Positions 55,701 to 64,000 of a DNA stretch of 64,000 bases are shown piece by piece. Source of the stretch: Brachypterus glaber (lineage: Eukaryota > Arthropoda > Insecta > Coleoptera > Kateretidae); contig OY294048.1 in NCBI GenBank assembly GCA_958510825.1, positions 30,469,026-30,533,025 on the forward strand. The letters are read 5' to 3'. Both the position numbers and the translations under genes were made by a program. The notes beneath the pieces are model-generated. The model ran no database searches. It was given only the letters and a program-made list of their open reading frames with translations, and was not told where the DNA came from. How positions within the stretch are numbered: the stretch's first letter is position 1; the number at the start of each line of letters is the position of its first letter.

Positions 55701-55992
55701 CAAAATTAAAAAATAGGAAAGACATAGTTAACTTAAATATTATGTTTATTATTATTTAATTTATTTTTAAAGAAATAAATACAAGAAAAAATAATATGTT
55801 CTCTTTTTAAAGTAAAAATAAATTAAATATACATTCTACATACATACATACAAGTTTTCTTTAAAAGGTACAAAATTAAGTTTAAAACAACACCGATGTG
55901 TTTATAGGGTTAAGAAATTTTAATTTTCCCTACAGTGGTAATTTTTTTACATTTCCCTAGTTTCCTTACACGAAGCATTAAAAAGATAAAAG

Positions 55993-56040
55993 TCCAAAAT
56001 GATCAAAATTTGGGTTACGTAATACTTGAACGTTCCCTTA
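55993..56040. repeat. Solo end of the GGGAACGTTCAAG family
   Basis: CCAAAATGATCAAAATTTGG then GTTACGTAATACTTGAACGTTCCC; the mate end is not visible nearby. Confidence 0.6.
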
Positions 56041-56297
56041 GTGATAAAAAAAGTTACTGGACAATAATCATTTTTTTTTCATTACTATAGAAATACCCTT
56101 ATTATGCTTCGCATTCTATAGTATACTTAGTTGCAAGTAGATTTTTGGTTAATTTTAAGTTGAGTCTTTTTATAAAGGTAATTACTTTAATAGCAGGTTT
56201 CCTTTTATTTTTATATTTTTTGAAAATTTAGCCCCCTTTTCTGTTTTGAGGGTTTTTTCTTTGTTACTTTTATTAAAATTAAATTTATAAAATTATT

Positions 56298-57815
56298 TGG
56301 CATATTGTATTGTATTGTATTGTATTGTCTTTATTGTATATAATAAACGTACATGTTTATATTATAAGAATTGGCAATTCAGTTTAGTATAACTAAATTC
56401 TATATATAAAAAAATAATATCATGTTAATAAAAAAAAAGACTAACTTAAAAGTTACAGAGAGTTAATAATATAATGTAAACGAGTGAAGTTAATTAGATT
56501 ATAATCTATATTATATAACAAAATAATTATTTGTTCCAAAAAAATAAAATTGAAGAAAGGCATACCAAACAATATCAATGACTACAGAGAGAATGTAACT
56601 ACACAGCCTACAATTCATAGTTATTCATTCAAAACAAAAGAGCGCAGTTTCAAACAGTTCCATATGAATGAGTAGATTAGCTTAGCTTTTTTAAAGTTTA
56701 AGTTATTAAGGGCATACAACAGGCCATCAGTATTTAGTAGGCTACTTATATATGTATACCGATAGGGTTCATAGAGAGGGCAGTTAGTATCTTCTGTTCT
56801 GATTTGTTACACATTGTGCATATTTCATCAGGGTTAATTTTGTATGAAGAACCTCTAAAATAAAAACTCAGGGTTTTTATATTACTTGTACGTAGTTGGG
56901 CAATTACTCTAATAATGCTGATATGTTCTTTAAATTGAAGATAGTTCTTACTAGGCATATGAAGAAACTTATACATGACACAAAAATTCCCAGAGCTGAC
57001 TTTCTTTAGGTCTGTATTATATAAGAATGTTTTGTATTGCTTAACAGTCGGTTTTTATTTCTCTTTAGATTATTATAAGTTAGATTATTATAAGTTAGAT
57101 TATTCCAAATATTAATTTTATTTATTTTAGTTAATATTTCTTTTATACCTGCAATCCAGTTATACTTTTCAGGAATGTTTTGCACATTTTTAAGTTTATC
57201 AAAGCATATTTTTGGGTAGCGATTATCTTGCATAGACAAAATTTTTAATAACCAAGATATTGTTACTTTAAATACTAAGTAGGATAAGTGAATTGTACCA
57301 GATTCAAGTCTAACTACACAATCTGGTGTATTTGAGGGTAAACAAAGCAGTCGTTTAAAGAAGAATACTTAAACTCTTTTAATTAAGTCAAAGTATCTGA
57401 GTGACCAGACAGGTGATGCATTTAAGAAAGTATTCAGTATTATTGAGTTATATAACTCCATCCTAGTATTCCATGAGTTAGCTTTCGATTTTGCCATAAG
57501 TGTTATAACGGCGCATATAGCTGTCTTAGTTTTAGTCTCTGATGATTTTGCCATCTCTAAAAAAATTGCCGAATTGGAGAATGTCACACCTAGTTTATTA
57601 TCACTTATAAGTGTATTGGTTGACAGTTTCTAGAGGTTCATTGTCATATTTAAAGTTATAGTTGGTTTTGTAGCCCCCTTTAGAGAGGCATACTGCTTTT
57701 GTTTTTTGTGTATTTACTTTAAGTTTATTAGTTTGTACGTATTCATGTAGTATTTTTAATTTCAGCATAACGTCAGCTTCTGAGTAAGCCAAAATTGCTA
57801 AGTCATCAGCTTAAC
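56298..57815 (-). mobile_element. 5'-truncated non-LTR element with (CAATA)n tail
   Basis: The minus-strand 3' tail is (ATACA)n at 56304-56333. The coding remnants below run up to a break exactly before the catalytic motif, next to an (AAT)n run at 57820. Confidence 0.7.
56746..57812 (-). pseudogene. Decayed C-terminal part of a non-LTR reverse transcriptase
   Basis: Begins in ADDLAILAYSEADV (catalytic ADD near 57805), then NKLKVNTQKTKAVCL, NQYTY, TFSNSAIF, NTFLNASPVW and further blocks (KYNWIAGIKEILTKI; ICTMCNKSEQ) in several frames, with at least three frame changes. ICTMC..SEQ near the end is a Cys motif found in some ORF2 C termini. Inactive; third distinct non-LTR lineage in the window. 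Confidence 0.75.
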
Positions 57816-57829
57816 ATAATAATAATAAT

Positions 57830-58995
57830 ATGTCTACTATGTTGTTTGGACTTTTTTTGCGCATATAAAATATCTATAAAAAATATTTTGGATTAAAATT
57901 GCAGTAATCCTAAACTATAAAGAAAAAGAAAAAATAAGTCACAGTGTTTAAAGTTAAAGTTTAAAAGGGATACCCGTTTGCCTTCTTGGCATTAAGTTAA
58001 GTAATAACAAAAACAATTTAGCCAACTTTCTACATTACTTCCGGACTTCTACGATTAAATGAAATGATATAAACAATCTTGAATTAAGGGATAACTTGGC
58101 GCTTTCAAAATTAACTCATTTTAAATTCAGGATAATAACGATTTCATACCAAATTAGTCACAATTAATTTTATTTTATTGGATATGTGATTTATTTGTTT
58201 TTTTTTTAATTTCTACATAACCCTTGGACGGTGGCTTCAAAAAAATCACACGACAGGTCTCATGCGGCATTTATGCCTTATATAAAAATTAAGCAGTATT
58301 TTACTAAAATATTTTAATATTTAATTATATTATAGTAAACGCCAACGTTTTCTTCATAGCAAAAAAATACTATGATATAATTTAATAAACAAGAACAAGA
58401 AATTCACCAATTTTAATATTTAAAAATTTATTTGAAAATTGGGTGAAATACAAACAAAATATTAAACTCTGAAAAAAATATTAAAAAATACTCTTATTAA
58501 ACTAAAGAAAAAAATCGCAATTTTTAACTGAAAATAAATGGAGAACATTATAAAAAATAATGATTAAAAAAATATAATAGAATAAGTCGTCTGTTGTATG
58601 CAAATTCACATACTCTAATTACTTGGATCAAAAAAAATTGGCAAATAATCGTATTTTTGATTAGTCAGGCTACAAAGGGTTAAACCTACAAAAAATTAAA
58701 ATAACTTAATTTTTTAAATAGCATCCTAGGATAGGATAAATATTTTTTCTTCAAGCGTACTAAAATACTCATATTTTATAACTGAACATACTAGTCAGAA
58801 GTGATCTATTTTTTTACAGTAAAAAAATTAGTTCATTATTGTAGTCCGTAAAAAAAAGTTAGTTAGCAAAACCACCACTGGCGGCAGCACTCTTTGACTT
58901 TGATGACAGCCATACTTCAAACTGGTTTGTTTCTTATGTAAACAGGTGGTTGACTCGAGATTCTGTGCAAAAACCTTGTGTGAAATTGATTAAAA
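57830..58995. other. Intergenic with a dispersed repeat copy
   Basis: 58584-58686 is the inverted mate of 46696-46785. The stretch 58865-58995 is less AT-rich and leads into the small ORF below. Confidence 0.4.
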
Positions 58996-59124
58996 ATGAT
59001 TGAAGAAGAATATATGTTTTATACACCTACAAATCTCTCCGAAATTGCAAATGCTACATTAGACAAGTTACCATCGAAATCGCGAAAAGTGTACGATTTA
59101 GCCTACGAAAAAAATTTAAAATGA
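58996..59124 (+). CDS. Small ORF, 42 codons, possible recombinase N-terminal remnant
   Basis: ATG to TGA, preceded by a non-repetitive leader. The peptide contains LPSKSRKVYDLAYEKN, close in style to the LP.KS...Y...Y segment at the N terminus of Crypton-type tyrosine-recombinase proteins common in insect genomes. No catalytic part follows, so it is either an exon or a truncated relic. Not confirmed. Confidence 0.35.
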   Translation: MIEEEYMFYTPTNLSEIANATLDKLPSKSRKVYDLAYEKNLK

Positions 59125-59261
59125 GCTAAGAAAGGTTTAAGTTTATTTCGAAAGGGTTTTATTGGCCTATTTTAATAAAAAAACATACTTTATTATTGAA
59201 TAAATTAAATTCAAAAATTAATATTAAAAAAAATATATAGGATGCTTGAAGAAAAAAGTCC

Positions 59262-59311
59262 AAAATGATCAAAATTTTCGTTACGTAATACTTTACGTAC
59301 CCTAAACATTT
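59262..59311. repeat. Solo end of the GGGAACGTTCAAG family, divergent
   Basis: AGTCCAAAATGATCAAAATT then CGTTACGTAATACTTTACGT; related to 45774-45933. Confidence 0.55.
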
Positions 59312-59334
59312 TTTTTCTAGGAACATTACACACG

Positions 59335-60010
59335 GTGTATTTAAAATAGGGTCCGAAATTTTAAGGGGCGATTCTACATCAGAAAAACCACAAAAAGTTT
59401 CTATAAAAATGTGTCTAAAAATGCGCAGTAAGGGAGCTACGCCCCTTTGAAAATTGCTAAAAAAATCGGTTTTTATTTAATAACTCGGGAACCCTTTAAG
59501 AAATAGCAACTAGATTTAAAACGTAAACTAATCTTAATAAGGACCATCTTCGTTTGTTATTTTGATGTACTTACTTTTACCGTGCGAAACGGGGAGGGCG
59601 TGTCAGTTTTTTGTCCCAAACTTTTTGCAATTAAATTTCTTGAACTTATTTCCGAATAACCATGTATAACATTTTTTATGTATTATTACTCAGGAGTCAA
59701 TATTTTTTACAAAAAAATCCAAAAAAACAAAGATTGGGCAAAATTGTGTTAAGCCTTACACATTTTGTCCGCCCAGGTACGCCTCTGGATAGTTAAAAAA
59801 AAATAAGTTAAAATAAACTAACTGGCCTTAATAATTCTAGTATACATGCAAAACATTGTCGCTCTAGCCTAAAGGGTACCAGAGTTATTAATTAAAACCC
59901 TTATTTTTTGTACAATTTTAAAGGGTTGTAATTCTATTAGGGTTCGTTTTTGGGCCTATGTCCCTATGCTGGTTTTTCATGTTTTGTGATGTAGAATCAT
60001 CATTATTGAT
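59335..60010. mobile_element. Family P foldback copy G, decayed and chimeric
   Basis: Left half like copy A (GGGAGCTACGCCCCTTTGAA, TTAATAACTCGGGAACCC), right half like copy D (GGGTACCAGAGTTATTAATT). The change-over lies near 59640. Confidence 0.65.
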
Positions 60011-60740
60011 TCAATTCAAAAAGACTGCAAATACTGTTTATAAACTATTAGTCTAAACCATGAACGTAGAGAATAAGGACTGGTAACTTTTAGTTCGATT
60101 TGGTTACGTATTGACTAAAAAGCGCTGGTATCTACGAGTGAGATCGGAAGCCTTCTAGATCGTAAATTTAGTTTTTAAATGGCAGTTGTCATCAAAAAAT
60201 ACTAAAAGTAATCACATAATACCGATAAAAGTAGCAACAGTAGCAACTTATAACATATTTTGAAATTTATTTCTAACATAAACAAAATTTGAGGTTATGT
60301 GTCATTTTATAAAACCATAAATTTAGAGCTCCATATCTCGCTCATAGACTATTTCGCCATCTGGTGGATTTCAGTCATTAAGTAACGAAAAAGCTAGTTA
60401 AAACTGCAGAGTGTCACAGGGTTGATCTAAACCCTAATAAATAAATTAATTCTACCATGTAACTAATCGATCCATCAATTATTGCATTTAAATGTCAATG
60501 TCAGAATCATATTACATTGATTACGTATTATAATGCATGCATGCATGCAGTAATATGGATAATACGATGCTCCGGTTAACAGTAATGTAGAAATTGCGTC
60601 ATAGTTTCTAATTAACATTGGTCCTCAAGCTTACATCAACTAGAAACTTATTAGATTTAATACGTATTCTACTTAGGTAGATAGTAATTTATCCTTGTAC
60701 TCACACGTTGATTTACTAGCAAAGGACAGCTATGCACGGT
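60011..60740. other. Intergenic, nothing recognised
   Basis: Contains a (TGCA)n run at 60535-60550; no coding signal. Confidence 0.35.
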
Positions 60741-62562
60741 GGATTTTTAGGGTCATTTTATTGGATCATCTGGAAACTACGATTTTCTTTTATTAATTAA
60801 TCTTGTTTTGTTTCTTAGAGAAAAATGTAAATTTAATGGGGATTTCTCCCGTTAGATTAGACAGGGACAAAAGTTCTACCCAAAGGATACAAGACATACA
60901 TACACTCCCACTTCCACCCAACCAAACAAATTCTGTATTTGTTCTTTGTTGAACAAATACAATATTTACTTGGCCGGGCGAAAAGTGTAACTATAATATT
61001 TTTATTAAAGAAATTACTGGCGCCATCTAAATTTTAGTAGAATTATCTTATTCTACAGATTCACATTAGCTATGTTCGTTTGTGCCGCTCAGTGCTACAC
61101 TTTCCGGCCAACCAAATAAATACCGTATTTGTTGTATGAAAAACAAATACAGTATTTATTTGGTTGGCTGGAAAGTGTAGCACAAATGAGATAGAGATAG
61201 GGTAGACGTCTTTTGTTTCATAATTCTAGTTGTAGAGAGCTCCATTGGCATTATCACAGCTTGTATAAAAAAAATTAACTAAAATTTTCGTTTCCAAAAA
61301 AGATTTCCATATATTTACATTTAATGATCAATTTTGAGTAATAATAATATTAATTTATATACTACTACAATGCTGTACTGATAAGTGAAAATACCTTACC
61401 CCTACGATGGTTTTTTTTACCCCTCTTTTCTCTAATCTAAAATCGTAATGTTTGGACTTTTTAATTTATAAAATAGCAGTCGTTGCATTTTCGTCATTGG
61501 GATTGATATTCGTAAAATTTATGTAAAAAACCACCGATACCTAACCTAGTATCACTTATGATATTAGGGTCATTTTATTGGATCATCTGGCAAACACGAT
61601 TTTCTTTTATTAATTAATATGGGTCTTGTGGACTATTTCTGCAAAAAATTAAAAAAAAATCAAAATCTAAACCAAAAAGTCCAAACGAGAAAAATGTCAA
61701 TTGGCATAATCACAGCTCGTCTAAAAAAAATTAACTAAAATTTTCGTTTCCAAAAGAGATTCCTATATATTTACATTTAGTGATCATCAATTTTGAATAA
61801 AACTAACTAAAAAAAAATTATCGTGGGGGAGAATTTTGAGAAAATCGATTTTTTTTTCTTAAACGAGTATTTGCTTTTATTAAGATTCTGGCTTAAGGAA
61901 GTATTTTCGAAAAAAAAAAGTTAATTAACAAAGATGTTCCATTTTAAATAAGCTTTTATTTAGTTTTCGAGTCAATTAAATTGCTTTTTAAATAAAAAAG
62001 TTATATTTAATTAAATTTTAAAATTTATATTTTTTACAGTTTTCCTTGTTTTATAGTAGGTATTTGGGGGGTTCATCCACCAATATCCTTATTTTGATCC
62101 ACCACTGCTTATGTTAAATAAAATAAAATGCTAAAAAGCGTATTTTATAATGCCTAAGAAGAGTAATTAAACTAAACTGTAAAAATTTCTCCAATATTCC
62201 CCGACAACGTCTTTTTGGGATTAACTCTTACGAATATAACGCTCCATAACATTTGTTTTTAGCAACCGATTTGGATGATTAATAAAACCTTTAAAAGCAT
62301 ATAAGCTTAAAATATTGTATTTTTAAGAAATTCAAAATACAATATTTTTTCATTTATTGTTTTTTTTTTTTGAAAAAGGGCAGTTAAGCCAGGATAATAC
62401 AAAACCCAATTTTTTCTTTCAAAATAAACACAAAATAAAAAAAAATACTTTCAAATTTAAAGGCTATAACTTTTTTTATTTAAAAATTAATTTAAATTCG
62501 AAAAACAGTTAATGGAAAATCGTGGTTGCCAGATGATCCAAAAAAAATTACCTTAAAAATCC
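60741..62562. mobile_element. TIR element with GGATTTTTAGGGTCATTTTA ends, 1.8 kb
   Basis: The left end (60741) and right end (reverse complement starts GGATTTTTAAGGTAATTTTT) share TTGGATCATCTGG and ACGATTTTC over about 48 bp. A third copy of the end lies inside, in direct orientation, at 61565-61610, so the left part is duplicated. Contains twin-hairpin copy 3. No transposase seen. Confidence 0.72.
60835..61246 (+). mobile_element. Twin-hairpin element, copy 3 (412 bp)
   Basis: Inserted in the left duplicate of the host TIR element. The right duplicate reads AAAAATGTCAATTGGCATAA (about 61689) where this copy sits between AAAAATGTAAATTT and GGCATTATCACAGC. Confidence 0.9.
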
Positions 62563-63213
62563 AATCTAATCTAATCTAATTAATCTGTATAACTTTTTTT
62601 AATTTTTTTTATTCAATTTTCTTTTTGCGAAAAACGAAAAATTAAAAAAAAAATAAAAAACTTCTGGTATAATTGATCCTTATAATAAAATAATTTTTCC
62701 TGAAAAAAATACGTTAATCAAAATTTTCTTTCAGCTTTTTTAATTTTTTTTTAAGTTTAAAAATAATAGGGATCTTCCCTGGAGAACTTGATTTTTCCTG
62801 AAATTTTCAAGTCCTTCGGATTTATCGTGTTCACAAAAAACGTGACAGACGGATAGACGGACGGACATTTGAAAAAAAAAATGGTTGCTGTGAATAATAT
62901 AATAATTATTATAATAATAATATATAATATAATAACAATATATAGTATAATAATAATCAAGCTTTCATTATTATAATGAAGCCTTCATTGTTTTTTTTTA
63001 CTACAAGTATGGGCAATAGCGTGGTTCTTTCCTATATTAGGTTTTTTATTTTATTTTTTATTTTAAAATCCAATGGGGGGGGGGGGGGGAAAGATGCGTC
63101 TTGCAAAGAGAAAAAAAGCGTATATTTTATTTTATTTATTTTTTCAATTTTTGTGCCCTTTACAAAGGTGTACATTTTGTACATGATAAATGCATGATAC
63201 ATGCATTATACAT
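62563..63213. other. AT-rich with simple repeats
   Basis: (TCTAA)n at 62562-62583, A and T runs, (AAT)n at 62895-62955, a G14 run near 63076, and short ATGCAT repeats before the satellite. Confidence 0.6.
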
Positions 63214-64000
63214 GCATGTTTGATGTCGCTGATTCCGGTGCTAGGGGCGGTCAAGCTCTATCTGATTTTTTTCAGATTTTTTCAATCACCTTTTCTCAGT
63301 TTGACCTAAATATGACCTTGAAAATGAGTATAGAGCTTGAATGACCTTAGCATCGGAATCAACGATCCTAAAAACTTAGGTATGATTTTTTTCAGATTTT
63401 TTCAACCACCTTTCCTCAGTTTGACCTTAATATGACCTTGAAACTGACGTGATAGAGCTTGACTGACCTTAGCATCGGAATCAGCCACTCTAAAACCTTA
63501 CGTATGATTTTTTTCAGATTTTTTCTCAGTTGGACCTTTAAATGACTTTGAAACTGACCTGATAGAGCTTGAATGACCTTAGCATCGGAATCAACGATCC
63601 TAAAAACTTAGGTATGATTTTTTTCAAATTTTTTCAACTATCTTTTCTCTGTTTGACCTTCAAATGACCTTGAAATTGACGTGATAGAGCTTGACTGACC
63701 TTAGCATCGGAATCAACGGCCCTAAAAACTTATTTATGATTTTTTTTCAGATTTTTTCAACCACCTTTTCTCAGTTTGACCTTCATATGACCTTAAAACT
63801 GACGTGATAGAGCATGAGTGACCTTAGCATCGGAATCAGCGACCCTGAAAACTTACGTATGAATTTTTTAAGATTTTTTCAACCACCTTTTCTCAGTTTG
63901 ACCTTATTATCTAAGTTTCAAGGTTATGCGCCACATTGCGACAAACTAATTTTCTAGATAACATTAGTAGCTTGTTTTATACCTGTGTATGCTCAAAATC
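63214..64000. repeat. Palindromic satellite, second copy, runs off the window
   Basis: Starts within the plus monomer just before the same flip as in 15760-17582, then about five 122-bp monomers in minus orientation, then the inverted unique block (63905-64000) that matches 16505-16640. The left half is missing. Confidence 0.88.

Overview
The window reads as an AT-rich animal genome, most likely an insect (a beetle is plausible but not proven). The basis is an errantivirus-type (insect Ty3/gypsy) endogenous retrovirus with a tRNA-Ser primer site, DD41D mariner-type transposases with a DUF4817-like N terminus, Penelope-like GIY-YIG remnants, and a 55-nt spliceosomal intron. I could not identify any host protein gene, rRNA or tRNA with confidence. 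The window is an island of nested transposable elements, foldback (palindromic) repeats and palindromic satellites. A 200-N assembly gap lies at 32305-32504.

Layout. 1-3.05 kb: non-LTR retrotransposon with one intact endonuclease/reverse transcriptase ORF. 3.5-9.6 kb: foldback elements, including the first of three copies of a 414-bp twin-hairpin element and a TIR element carrying a second TA-flanked foldback. 9.74-11.93 kb: a complete but frameshifted DD41D element with an intron. 12-15.2 kb: more foldbacks, a non-LTR 3' tail and a Harbinger-like MITE. 15.8-17.6 kb: a palindromic satellite element. 20.8-23.7 kb: two long-TIR elements, one with an RNase-H-type non-LTR fragment inside. 24.0-32.2 kb: the errantivirus on the minus strand. 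34.4-35.3 kb: Penelope-like fragment. 35.5-37.2 kb: second DD41D element with arms of about 450 bp. 37.2-50 kb: foldbacks and palindromic satellites. 51.6-53.8 kb: a Jockey/CR1-type non-LTR copy inserted in a foldback. 56.3-57.8 kb: another non-LTR 3' fragment. 58.9-62.6 kb: a small ORF and a long TIR element containing twin-hairpin copy 3. 63.2-64 kb: satellite again.

The standout is the errantivirus. Gag, Pol and Env are all open, the LTRs differ at 1 of 223 positions, and the expected control sites are present: PBS, polypurine tract, a U-UUU-UUA slippery heptamer before the gag stop, and matched splice sites feeding Env. Pol carries, between RNase H and integrase, a domain that I read as a TARG1/OARD1-like ADP-ribose macrodomain with the lysine and aspartate of the family active site kept (K883, D936). 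This is the best candidate for an undescribed system: a retroelement that may remove ADP-ribose marks. The element is also flanked by an exact direct repeat of 96-97 bp, far longer than a normal target duplication.

Several insertions can be dated relative to each other because uninterrupted paralogous sites lie in the same window (7109-7728 against 32754-32945; 14909-15187 against 18655-18690; 60835-61246 against 61680-61715).
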